Under the pieces are notes generated by a model that saw only the letters and a list, made by a program, of their open reading frames with translations, did not search any database and was not told the DNA's origin. Positions 1 through 7,407 of a DNA stretch of 12,762 bases are shown one piece after another. The translations under genes and the position numbers were made by a program. Position 1 is the stretch's first letter. Every line of letters starts with the position of its first letter. Source of the DNA: an uncultured Lachnospiraceae bacterium (lineage in GTDB: Bacteria; Bacillota; Clostridia; Lachnospirales; Lachnospiraceae); assembly GCA_947594085.1 (NCBI GenBank), contig CANQEB010000044.1, positions 1 through 12,762 of the forward strand, in the 5' to 3' direction.

Positions 1-12
1 CAGCGCCCTCGG

Positions 13-3000
13 CTACCACCTTTGCATTTCTTTCTCTGCCCCAAACGTTATCTCCAGAAGCTCCGCCGCGATATCCTTGCTGCACACTCTCATCAGATTG
101 TCCTCCGCATCTTCCTTTGACAACAGATTGACGCTCCCATACCAGACGATCTCACGATCGATCACTGCAAAATGCTCGCAGGATTCTTCCACCAGCCTGA
201 CTTCAAATCCGGCTTTGCGAAGTATCTCCATCAATTCCATCCGGACATCGTCCCTGCCATATTTGTACGCGTCCGGGTGCCAGGTTACGATCGTTACTTT
301 TATTCCTGTTTCCTGACGTTTTCCAAACTCACTTATAATACGGTTCACTTTCTGCGTATTCAGACGCGGGCTTGATATCACAACACTGGATTTCGCCTCT
401 TCAAGATCCCGCCAGTAGGTTTCCGCATAGTTATCAATATCATAAATTGCATTTGCCTTCTGTTTCTCCCCGTCCATGCCGACGCAGAGTTCATATCCAA
501 TCTTTTTGTATGCTTTGAGCCTTGCAGCGTACATTTTATCAAACTTGGGAATATGACTGTCCACATAATCATAAACAATGACATTTTCCTTACCCTCGTA
601 ATCCCGATTAAGCCTTCCAACATACTGCTCTACAACATTTTCTCCTGACACCGGAGCAGCCATGAATAACGTGTCAAGCCTCGGAAAGTCAAACCCTTCT
701 CCAAGCAGCGATCCCGTTCCCACCAGAATAAGGCTCTCAGAATCATCCACCGCATTCAGCTCGGCTACCTGCGCTTTCCTGGCCTTAGTGCCTTCAGAAC
801 CTGTAAGCAAAATCAACCGGTCTGCACAGGTTTTTAATTGATCTGAAAGCTTTTTAGCATGGTCTACGAATTTTGTCAGCACAACCGGCGTGCGGCCGGC
901 CTTAACGCAATCCGCTACATCCCGGATAATCTGTCCATCCCGGACATCATTATTTCTTATAAGCTCATATGCATCATTTCCATATGGTGTCTTTGACAGA
1001 TGGTGCGCCTTTACCGTGCGGGTAAAACGCGGATATACCAGATGATCAATCTTTTGCTCCTCCGCCCGATCCTTTGCCGTGAATCTGTACCGCACAGGTC
1101 CCAGCAAAAACTCGTTGATCTTCTCTTTGCCATCTCCACGCTTAGGCGTTGCGGTCACGCCATACACATACTTCGCGTTTATCTCCTGCAGTACCTCTAT
1201 CGCGCTGTCCGAAGCAGCGTGATGGCATTCGTCAAAATATACCTGCGCGTACTCCTTAAGCATCGGATGAAAGCCATCCTTCTTTTTCAGCGAGCGTATC
1301 ATAGCCACATCTACTATGCCGGCCAGGGTATCATGCGCCCCTTGCAGATTGCCGATCAAAGACTTTCTTTTTCTTATCCGTCCGCCTTTTGTCTTATATT
1401 CCGGTAATTCCTCATCGATGTTCAAAAAATCGTTCAAACGCCTCAGCCATTGATTCATCAGATCCGCCCTGTCTACAAGTATCAGCGTACTAACACTCCT
1501 TTTTGCGATCATATCACAGCATACCACAGTCTTGCCAAAAGCCGTAGCTGCATGCAGGATTCCTGTTTCATTTTGAAGCATGGCCTCGGCCGCCAGAACC
1601 TGCGATTCTCTCAGCTCTCCTTTAAACGAAATATTGAGTTTACGGCCGTCCGATCTTTTATCCTCGATCTCATACCTGACACCGGCTTTATCGAAACGTC
1701 TCTGAATATCTTCCCGCAATCCGCGCGGCAATACGATATATTTTCCTTCATCAGCCCCAAGATAAATGAAGCGGGATTCATCATAATTCGGCATATCCAT
1801 GACCTGATTCTGATAATACCGTCTATTCGAAAATGTCGCCAGACGGCGCAGCTGCCTTTTCACCTTGTTAGACAGCCCGGAAGAATCTATATAAATGCGG
1901 TTTGCAAGTACGATATGCACTACCCCTTTTACGCCGCCGGCATCAATCTCCGAATTTCTATCCCATGGAGCATCATCCCCATCTGTTTTCGCATCACCAA
2001 CACTATACCACAAGGAGAGGAAATCCTCAATTTCCTGCTTTGTCAGCCTTTTTGTTCCTGAAAGAAGCCTGAGCTGATCCTCATATGCGTTCCAATTCTC
2101 ATCAACGAAAGCACTGTTCCCCGATTTTAAAGCCATCCCCTGCAGCGGAAGCGCGATCACATTGCCAAGTCCGCCCTCCGGAAGACTATCCTGTGCCGGT
2201 ATCATGCGATCATAATACCGAAAAGACTTCAGGTTTACTGATTCCGCACCTTTTTCCAGAAGAGCGTATCCAAATCGCCTCGCCAGTCTGGCCGGTACCA
2301 TTTCCTTAAAGAATATCCACAGATGCGCGCCCAGTCCTGATCTCGACCGTTCCACTACCGCATCTACACCAAGATTCTTACAGATACGGCGCAATGCATT
2401 TACTTCCTCTTTCCAACTGTCATCAACATTCGCATAATCCTCCTGCTCCATGCCCTTTCCATGATTATCAAAATCAAATACCAGCAACTGGCAGAGATTA
2501 TTTTCCAGCATCGGATATATCGCAACCACATCACTTCCATTAGGATCTGCACCGACCATATGTGCCTTGATCAATGGCAACGTAACCGGCTTGTATGCTC
2601 TTAACTCACAATCTCTGCACCTCACGCCGTCTTTTTTCTGGATATGGCAGCTCCGCTCCCAACGATTAAAACACTGCGTATAATATCCATTCTTCCCTGT
2701 CCTCGGATTGGTATAACGGAGATCGTACACGTCCTTCCTGCCTCGGCAGAACATCATAAAAAAATTGCTGGCAATTTTGTCAGTCACCTCAAATTTTCGT
2801 ATACGCGCTCCCTGATCCGGATCAAACGCTGTATTCTTGTCCGCGTCGTCTTCCTCACAGATATCCGCATATGAAACACCGGCTTCTTTCAAACGATCCT
2901 TTAGAAGCCGGTTTTCATTTTCCAATGTCTGAATCTTTGATTTCAATTCTTCAACTATTTCTTGTGAGATAGTAATGCTGTTTCCCCGTCCCGCAGGGAT

Positions 3001-3021
3001 TTGATTTATGGAATCTTTCAT
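13..3021 (-). CDS. TOTE-type conflict protein: primase (AEP) - SF2 helicase - PLD-like domain
   Basis: Predicted nucleic-acid-acting defence protein of about 1002 aa. Positions here count from an upstream ATG at 3039, giving 1008 aa. Residues 28-55 form a short coiled coil. Residues 80-345 resemble an archaeo-eukaryotic primase domain: a Cys/His cluster (C123, C131, H132, C141, C144) that could bind zinc, an acidic motif VFDFD (187-191), and an SxH-like stretch ending GAHLW (237-241). Residues 475-850 are a superfamily-2 helicase: Walker A ATAFGKT (498-504), Walker B DECHH (603-607), motif III TAT (629-631), motif VI QYVGRLNR (805-812). Residues 880-1000 resemble a phospholipase-D-type nuclease with D961 and GSVN (968-971). 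These modules in one chain match the TOTE conflict architecture; a role against foreign DNA is prediction only. The ATG at 3021 is chosen because GGAAGGTGAG lies 6 bases upstream; the ATG at 3039 lacks a well-spaced SD. The GNAT gene lies 60 bases upstream, same strand. Confidence 0.88.
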   Translation of the reverse strand: MKDSINQIPAGRGNSITISQEIVEELKSKIQTLENENRLLKDRLKEAGVSYADICEEDDADKNTAFDPDQGARIRKFEVTDKIASNFFMMFCRGRKDVYDLRYTNPRTGKNGYYTQCFNRWERSCHIQKKDGVRCRDCELRAYKPVTLPLIKAHMVGADPNGSDVVAIYPMLENNLCQLLVFDFDNHGKGMEQEDYANVDDSWKEEVNALRRICKNLGVDAVVERSRSGLGAHLWIFFKEMVPARLARRFGYALLEKGAESVNLKSFRYYDRMIPAQDSLPEGGLGNVIALPLQGMALKSGNSAFVDENWNAYEDQLRLLSGTKRLTKQEIEDFLSLWYSVGDAKTDGDDAPWDRNSEIDAGGVKGVVHIVLANRIYIDSSGLSNKVKRQLRRLATFSNRRYYQNQVMDMPNYDESRFIYLGADEGKYIVLPRGLREDIQRRFDKAGVRYEIEDKRSDGRKLNISFKGELRESQVLAAEAMLQNETGILHAATAFGKTVVCCDMIAKRSVSTLILVDRADLMNQWLRRLNDFLNIDEELPEYKTKGGRIRKRKSLIGNLQGAHDTLAGIVDVAMIRSLKKKDGFHPMLKEYAQVYFDECHHAASDSAIEVLQEINAKYVYGVTATPKRGDGKEKINEFLLGPVRYRFTAKDRAEEQKIDHLVYPRFTRTVKAHHLSKTPYGNDAYELIRNNDVRDGQIIRDVADCVKAGRTPVVLTKFVDHAKKLSDQLKTCADRLILLTGSEGTKARKAQVAELNAVDDSESLILVGTGSLLGEGFDFPRLDTLFMAAPVSGENVVEQYVGRLNRDYEGKENVIVYDYVDSHIPKFDKMYAARLKAYKKIGYELCVGMDGEKQKANAIYDIDNYAETYWRDLEEAKSSVVISSPRLNTQKVNRIISEFGKRQETGIKVTIVTWHPDAYKYGRDDVRMELMEILRKAGFEVRLVEESCEHFAVIDREIVWYGSVNLLSKEDAEDNLMRVCSKDIAAELLEITFGAEKEMQRW

Positions 3022-3027
3022 TCCAAT

Positions 3028-3037
3028 CTCACCTTCC
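3028..3037 (-). promoter_or_regulatory. Ribosome binding site deciding the TOTE-type gene start
   Basis: On the minus strand GGAAGGTGAG ends 6 bases before the ATG at 3021-3019. The alternative ATG at 3039-3037 overlaps this site and has only AAGGG about 12 bases upstream. The downstream start is therefore preferred. Confidence 0.55.
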
Positions 3038-3081
3038 ATATCTGTTCATAACCCTTAACCAAAGCAATACGTCAAATAACC

Positions 3082-4104
3082 TTACCCAATTAATAGAATC
3101 TCCATCTCATGCCACTTTTCGCCGCCCCATTTGGATGCGGATCCGCCGAGATCCCGAAATCCGAATTTTGTGTACATCTCCACCTTGTCCTCGTGGCAGG
3201 TGAGAACCATTCTCTCAGTGCCCCTCATCTCTTCCCTGCGGCGGTAATTCAGAACAAGCTCCCGGCCCAGACCCTGCCGCCTGTACTCCGGCAGAACATC
3301 GAGGCCAAGCAGCATGATATTTTTCCCATCCGGGTCGTGCGTTGACACGTCCGTAAAGAATTCATCCCGGAAGGACTTTTCATTCGTGGCAATGCCATTC
3401 AGAAAGCCGGCAAGCTTTCCGCTCTCCCGGTCAACCGCCACCAGAAATCGATCTCCTGCTGCCTGAATGCGTGCTAGCATGTGCTCCCTCAGACATGCCT
3501 CATTGGACGGAAAGCACATTTCTTCGATATCCGCCGCCTCCTCTGCTTCCTCCGGCCTGATGCTCCGGAATTCAAAACGCTCATAAAGCCCCGCCTGCAA
3601 TGCGACTCGGTATTCCAGAAGCCGGTAGGCATGTCCGTCCCTGGCGTCCGTCCTGTCCTCCCCGCCGACCAATGTTAATCCGAGCGATCTTGCCAGCGCA
3701 TTCGACGCCTCGTTTTCCTCCCGCGCCGTGTAGACGAATTCCTTCGCGCCGCGTTCATCCCTGCAAAACTGCATCAGTCTTTGGACAATCTGCTTCCCAT
3801 ATCCCCTGCGCACATAGTCCGGCCCGACGCAAATCCCCGTATCCTCATACGTATGCGGACCCGTCTGCACGACCCCTGCAAAGCCGATCGCCCTGCCGCT
3901 CGCCCGCTCGTAGACCAGAAACGCATCGTGATCCTTCTGAAACGCGATCGTCCCCTCAATCCTGCGTCTGGCCTCTTCCTCATCCGGCGTCAGCTCCCAG
4001 AGCATGTATTTCGCACTCTCCGGCCGCGACCAGACGTTGTCGTACATATCTTTCCAATCAGAATACTTTGCCTTATCCAGAATCAGATCTTCCGTCGTGA
4101 GCAT
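3082..4104 (-). CDS. Tandem double-GNAT acetyltransferase
   Basis: Predicted acetyl-CoA-dependent N-acetyltransferase of 340 aa; substrate unknown. Positions count from an upstream ATG at 4128 (348 aa). The first GNAT domain spans about 10-175 and resembles the RimJ/RimL-type group, with acetyl-CoA loop RRGYGKQI (107-114) after a beta strand ending ICVGPDY. The second spans about 186-347, with a clearer motif A, LDVLPEYRRQGLGRELV (276-292), and a C-terminal YTKFGFRDLG (319-328) typical of GNAT motif B. Both CoA-binding loops look intact, so neither half is obviously degenerate. The start at 4104 is chosen because GGAGG lies 10 bases upstream, whereas the ATG at 4128 has no SD. A promoter-like sequence lies about 100 bases upstream. 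It could be co-transcribed with the primase-helicase gene downstream, but a functional link is not shown. Residues contacting the substrate cannot be read from sequence. Confidence 0.85.
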   Translation of the reverse strand: MLTTEDLILDKAKYSDWKDMYDNVWSRPESAKYMLWELTPDEEEARRRIEGTIAFQKDHDAFLVYERASGRAIGFAGVVQTGPHTYEDTGICVGPDYVRRGYGKQIVQRLMQFCRDERGAKEFVYTAREENEASNALARSLGLTLVGGEDRTDARDGHAYRLLEYRVALQAGLYERFEFRSIRPEEAEEAADIEEMCFPSNEACLREHMLARIQAAGDRFLVAVDRESGKLAGFLNGIATNEKSFRDEFFTDVSTHDPDGKNIMLLGLDVLPEYRRQGLGRELVLNYRRREEMRGTERMVLTCHEDKVEMYTKFGFRDLGGSASKWGGEKWHEMEILLIG

Positions 4105-4114
4105 ATTACATTTT

Positions 4115-4119
4115 CCTCC
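4115..4119 (-). promoter_or_regulatory. Ribosome binding site deciding the GNAT gene start
   Basis: GGAGG on the minus strand, 10 bases before the ATG at 4104-4102. It lies inside the coding sequence if the upstream ATG at 4128 were used, and that ATG has no SD-like sequence, so the shorter protein is preferred. Confidence 0.55.
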
Positions 4120-4210
4120 GCAATCCATTCATCGCGTTTCAAATCAAGAATATCTGCCACTTACAGCTAATACTTTTCTATTCTCTGCGCGAACTTCTTT
4201 CACCATATCT

Positions 4211-4238
4211 ACTATATCCTGCTCATTTTGAATATCAA
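4211..4238 (-). promoter_or_regulatory. Putative sigma-A promoter for the GNAT gene
   Basis: Minus strand: TTGATA (-35, 4233-4238), a 16-base spacer, TATAGT (-10, 4211-4216). Each hexamer matches consensus at 5 of 6 positions. It lies just downstream of the metallophosphoesterase stop and would give a leader of about 100 nt to the GNAT start at 4104. Found by eye; not tested. Confidence 0.5.
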
Positions 4239-4262
4239 CTTTTTTATATTATTCAACTCCAA

Positions 4263-5057
4263 TCACCGCCCTGCGATCTCGATCCGATCCATCACGCCCT
4301 GCACGTCGATGCCGGGGTGCGTAAAGTAGATTTGGCAGATCTGCTCCGTCAGCATGCGGCTGATCCCGCGTGTCTTCACGATGCGGTCAACCGACTTCCC
4401 GCGCCCGAGATCTCTCACAATCGTCTCAACGATGCCCCGCAGTTCCCCGCTGCCAAGCTCCGGACACAAGTCGTCCGCGTTAGCTCCGGCCGTATTCCGC
4501 GCAGCTCCAGCAGCCCCCTGCTCGACCCCAGTCATGCCTCGTGCAGCTCCGGCCGTATTCCGCTCCTCGCCCTCCGTCAGCTCGATCCGCTTTACCGTCA
4601 GACTCCCGCTCTCCTCGTCGATCTCCAGCACAGCCATCGTCGCCGGGCGCCCGAAACGCCGCGGCCCGCCGCTCCCCGGATTCAGCCAGAGCCTGCCGTC
4701 TTCTTCCTTCTCCTCGTACTTGTGCGAGTGCCCATAAATAATGACATCTGCTTTCTCCGCTTTCCCAGATATATGCTTTTTATTGTGAACCATATATATC
4801 ATCTTTCCATACAGCTCGAAACAAGCTTCCTGCGGCAGCTCTTCTGCCCACTCCTTGTCGCAGTTTCCACGCACCGCAATCACCCGCGCGCATTCGCCCA
4901 GTCTGTCCAATGTCTTCTGATCCGCGACATCTCCGCCGTGCAGGATCAGCTCCGCCTTCCGAAGCATCTCAATCGCCTCCGGCCGCAGGATTCCATGTGT
5001 ATCCGATATCACTGCAACCCTGTGCATCGAACTGATATTTTCAGAATACTTTCCCAT
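4263..5057 (-). CDS. YfcE/MJ0936-type metallophosphoesterase with C-terminal extension
   Basis: Calcineurin-like phosphodiesterase, 264 aa, probably cytoplasmic (no signal peptide). The metal-binding motifs of the family appear in order: SDTHG (18-22), GGDV (41-44), GNCD (64-67), a VH (90-91) and GHSH (109-112), followed by NPGSGGPRR (126-134). The family usually ends near residue 160, its catalytic core being about 150-180 aa. Here an Ala/Gly-rich linker (166-194) follows, containing two copies of an NTAGA-type unit 21 residues apart, and then a charged, probably helical tail (200-264). The tail gives no recognised family. Natural substrate is unknown; relatives hydrolyse bis-pNPP or cyclic phosphodiesters in vitro. 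The start is supported by AGGAGAG 5-6 bases upstream. It is divergent from the PMT gene and has its own promoter candidate. Confidence 0.88.
   Translation of the reverse strand: MGKYSENISSMHRVAVISDTHGILRPEAIEMLRKAELILHGGDVADQKTLDRLGECARVIAVRGNCDKEWAEELPQEACFELYGKMIYMVHNKKHISGKAEKADVIIYGHSHKYEEKEEDGRLWLNPGSGGPRRFGRPATMAVLEIDEESGSLTVKRIELTEGEERNTAGAARGMTGVEQGAAGAARNTAGANADDLCPELGSGELRGIVETIVRDLGRGKSVDRIVKTRGISRMLTEQICQIYFTHPGIDVQGVMDRIEIAGR
4482..4563. repeat. In-frame 63-base duplication trace in the metallophosphoesterase linker
   Basis: A 19-base sequence, AGCTCCGGCCGTATTCCGC, occurs perfectly at 4482-4500 and 4545-4563, start-to-start distance 63 bases (21 codons). The bases between are also Ala/Gly-coding with related AGCTCC words. 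On the coding (minus) strand it gives the repeated residues NTAGA in the linker between catalytic core and C-terminal tail. The length is a multiple of three, so the frame is kept. Confidence 0.85.
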
Positions 5058-5162
5058 AGCTCTCCTTTCTCCTGTCCCCGTGCTCTATGCTTTCTCCGTC
5101 TTCAGCAGTTTCCTCTCGCTCCTTATCTTCATAAACTCGTACAGGTTCGTTTATCTCTAGTA

Positions 5163-5191
5163 ATTATACACGTTCTATCAGCTTCTGTGTA
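5163..5191 (-). promoter_or_regulatory. Putative sigma-A promoter for the metallophosphoesterase gene
   Basis: Minus strand: TACACA (-35, 5186-5191; 4 of 6 to consensus), 17-base spacer, TATAAT (-10, 5163-5168; perfect). It predicts a leader of roughly 100 nt to the start at 5057. It points away from the plus-strand promoter at 5254-5282. Confidence 0.5.
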
Positions 5192-5253
5192 TTTTTTCTT
5201 GAATTCTCAATATAAATTTGTGAAAGACGCACGACCTCGCAACGCTTTTCATA

Positions 5254-5282
5254 TTGAAAAAGTTGAGCTTTCGAAATATAAT
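5254..5282 (+). promoter_or_regulatory. Near-consensus sigma-A promoter reading toward the PMT gene
   Basis: TTGAAA (-35, 5254-5259; 5 of 6), a spacer of exactly 17 bases, and TATAAT (-10, 5277-5282; perfect). Predicted transcription start is near 5289, giving a leader of about 200 nt to the PMT start. The leader would contain the decayed Big_2 domain. This is the best promoter match I found in the window. Confidence 0.65.
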
Positions 5283-5297
5283 AATTAAAACGCTTAC

Positions 5298-5457
5298 ACT
5301 TTGACAAGCCGACAGTGGTCAGCGTTAGCTCCAGCGGAAAAAATTACAGCAAAAAAGGTTGGAAACGCTACTATTACAGCAAAAATCGGCAGCAAAAAAA
5401 CGCAAATGTAAAATAGCCGTAAAATTAGATGGTATCGTCAAGGCATACGAGCAATGA
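5298..5457 (+). pseudogene. Decayed Big_2 (bacterial Ig-like group 2) domain remnant
   Basis: Three reading frames taken in turn spell the C-terminal half of a Big_2 domain as found in clostridial surface proteins. 5312-5341 gives TVVSVSSSGK. After one extra A, 5343-5399 gives ITAKKVGNATITAKIGSKK. After another extra A, 5401-5457 gives RKCKIAVKLDGIVKAYEQ and a TGA stop. The frame changes fall in runs of six A (5338-5343) and seven A (5394-5400). Upstream, 5298-5309 (TLTS) may continue the domain in the second frame; further upstream are stops and a promoter. No start codon or complete protein can be made, so it is a relic of a lost gene. Homopolymer sequencing error could explain the shifts but not the missing N-terminal part. 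The remnant identity rests on remembered family consensus. Confidence 0.72.
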
Positions 5458-5487
5458 TATCCAGCGTTTCGGCGCAGGGCCTGTCAT

Positions 5488-7407
5488 ATGATTTATGGAG
5501 AGTATGATATCGTGAAGCTTTTTTCCCTTTTGAAAAACAAATTGTGCATGTTTCATTCTTCGTCTGGTCGGTCGGCCTCTCGTTTAAATGACTATCTGCC
5601 CGACTGCCGGTTCTGCCGCCTCACCAGAACGGACCGCGTCTGCATGTTTACCTTGACACTGCTCTTCGCCCTGATGGCGTTTTTTCGGCTCGGGAACACC
5701 TACGCGCCCCAATCCGCCTATACCGCCCTGGCAGAGAATCCGGATATAATCCTGGATTTCGGAGACTACGTCGACATCGATTCGGTCTCACTCTATCTGA
5801 ACTGCCAGTCCAACTGCCATTTCACGCTTTCCGCCTACAACGAGGTCACTCGAAAATGGGAGCTCTTCAACGAGAGCGCCAAGGCTTCCTCTGTCTTCAC
5901 CTGGAATAAACTGAACGTCAATTATAACCTGCGATATCTGGGTCTTGTTGCGCTGGAGAATGACACAGTCCTGAATGAACTGGTCGCTGTGACTCCGGAG
6001 GGCAGCGTGATCCTTCCCGTGAACGCAGGAGAATATCCGGAGCTTTTCGATGAGCAGGAAATGTTCCCCGAAGATGTCACCTACATGAACGGCACCATAT
6101 TTGACGAGGTGTACCATGGACGCACGGCCTACGAGATTCTGCACGGCCTTCCCATCTATGAGACGACACATCCGCATTTTGGGAAGATCCTGATCTCCCT
6201 CGGCATCGCACTCTTTGGAATGACTCCTTTTGGCATGCGCTTCATGTCGGCGATATTCGGGATTCTGATGGTGCCGCTGATCTATCTCTTCGCGAAGCGC
6301 TTGTTCAAAAATACATTCTGCGCAACGGCCACCGCTTTTTTGCTGGTCTTCGATTGCATGCATTTCACACTCTCGCGAATCGCCACGATTGATATTTTCG
6401 CGGCATTCTTCATTCTGCTGATGTATTACCTTATGTACCGCTATTTCGAGGAGGATACAATATACCGACAGGACAAACCCATTTCAACAGACATGCCACA
6501 GCCTGAAAACGCTGCTTTTTCGACAGCACAGCCCAGCCGGAATATTCCCGACGAATTTGTCCCCGAGAACGCTGTCTCCTCTGCTTCCCCTGTATGCGAT
6601 AAGCTTCCTCCGCGTCAAGTGCTCTTCCCGCTCGCGCTGTGCGGCGTCAGCATGGGACTCGGCATCGCCACCAAATGGACCGGCGTCTACGCAGGAGCGG
6701 GGCTTGCACTTCTCTTCCTGCTGCACACAATCCGGCACAATCCGGGCAGGCAAACACTTCGCCTGTTCTTTTTCTGCTGCACCTTTTTCATTCTAATCCC
6801 GCTTGGCCTCTATATGCTCAGCTTTCTTCCCGTCATCACCCGCACCGAATATCCAAGCCTGCTAGAAAAGGTCATCAAATGTACACAGGACATGTTCCGC
6901 TATCACTTCAATCTGGTGGACAAGCATTATTATAGCTCGCCCTTCTATGAATGGCCGATCATATGGATGCCGCTGCTCGCCATCAGCAATGCCGTTGGCG
7001 CAGCGAAGGTCAGCGCTGTCAGCTACATGGGCAACCCGGCAATCTGGTGGCCCGGTATACTTTGCTGCCTCTACGTTCTGTTCCGCTGGCTCATCAAAAG
7101 AGATTGGCAAGCAAGGTTCCTCTCGATCGCGTATCTGGCGCAATATATCCCGTGGATGCTGGTGCCGCGGCTCACATTCATCTATCACTACTTTCCGGCC
7201 TCTATTATGATGCTCCTGTGCATAGGTTATACGATCAACCGCATCGTGCATCGATTCCAGGCCAAAGGAAGAGCGGCAATAGTCGGATACCTCACGATCG
7301 CCGCCTGCTGTTTTCTCATGTTCTATCCGGTCGTCTCCGGATACCCTTTCTACAAGGAATGGGGGTTACATCTGCGCTGGCTCAAAGACTGGATCCTGGT
7401 GCTGTAG
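5488..7407 (+). CDS. PMT-family (GT39) phospholipid-carrier-dependent mannosyltransferase
   Basis: Multi-pass membrane glycosyltransferase, 639 aa, of the dolichyl/polyprenyl-phosphate-mannose protein mannosyltransferase family; expected to transfer a sugar from a polyprenyl-phosphate carrier outside the membrane. The first membrane helix is about 50-67. Residues 72-195 form a beta-rich soluble segment resembling a discoidin-like fold, inserted before the catalytic loop. The GT39 signature follows: FDEVYHGRTAYE (205-216, with the conserved DE at 206-207), then LPIYETTHPHFGK (221-233). Further helices run to about 615, with ATKWTGVYAG (394-403) and the PMT-like IYHYFPA (565-571). A hydrophilic loop of about 50 residues (324-376) is Pro/Ser-rich. 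The ATG at 5488 has weak AGG 9 bases upstream. A GTG at 5512 has GGAGAG 9 bases upstream and may be the real start (631 aa). The 3' end overlaps the convergent glycosyltransferase gene by 26 bases. Confidence 0.9.
   Translation: MIYGEYDIVKLFSLLKNKLCMFHSSSGRSASRLNDYLPDCRFCRLTRTDRVCMFTLTLLFALMAFFRLGNTYAPQSAYTALAENPDIILDFGDYVDIDSVSLYLNCQSNCHFTLSAYNEVTRKWELFNESAKASSVFTWNKLNVNYNLRYLGLVALENDTVLNELVAVTPEGSVILPVNAGEYPELFDEQEMFPEDVTYMNGTIFDEVYHGRTAYEILHGLPIYETTHPHFGKILISLGIALFGMTPFGMRFMSAIFGILMVPLIYLFAKRLFKNTFCATATAFLLVFDCMHFTLSRIATIDIFAAFFILLMYYLMYRYFEEDTIYRQDKPISTDMPQPENAAFSTAQPSRNIPDEFVPENAVSSASPVCDKLPPRQVLFPLALCGVSMGLGIATKWTGVYAGAGLALLFLLHTIRHNPGRQTLRLFFFCCTFFILIPLGLYMLSFLPVITRTEYPSLLEKVIKCTQDMFRYHFNLVDKHYYSSPFYEWPIIWMPLLAISNAVGAAKVSAVSYMGNPAIWWPGILCCLYVLFRWLIKRDWQARFLSIAYLAQYIPWMLVPRLTFIYHYFPASIMMLLCIGYTINRIVHRFQAKGRAAIVGYLTIAACCFLMFYPVVSGYPFYKEWGLHLRWLKDWILVL

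Larger units (their letters stand above)
5058..5487. other. Divergent intergenic region of 430 bases
   Basis: Between the metallophosphoesterase (minus) and PMT (plus) starts. It holds two divergent promoter candidates (5163-5191 minus, 5254-5282 plus) and the Big_2 remnant (5298-5457). The stretches 5070-5160 and 5192-5253 show nothing I recognise. No rho-independent terminator is seen. Confidence 0.7.

Noticed and set aside
3045..3075. Promoter-like TTGACG and TATGAA on the minus strand before the conflict gene
   Set aside because: The 19-base spacer and 4-of-6 -10 match are weak. It would be compatible with the start at 3021, but I do not count it as evidence.
4105..4262. A possible decayed short gene on the minus strand (about 33 codons containing EVRAENRKVLAV, then a frame change)
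   Set aside because: There is no start codon or family match, two frames are needed, and the stretch contains the better-supported GNAT promoter.
4317..5288. A 323-codon open frame on the plus strand opposite the metallophosphoesterase
   Set aside because: It is the complement of a gene with all family motifs. Its product is low-complexity (Pro/Ser/Arg/Leu-rich) and matches nothing recognisable.
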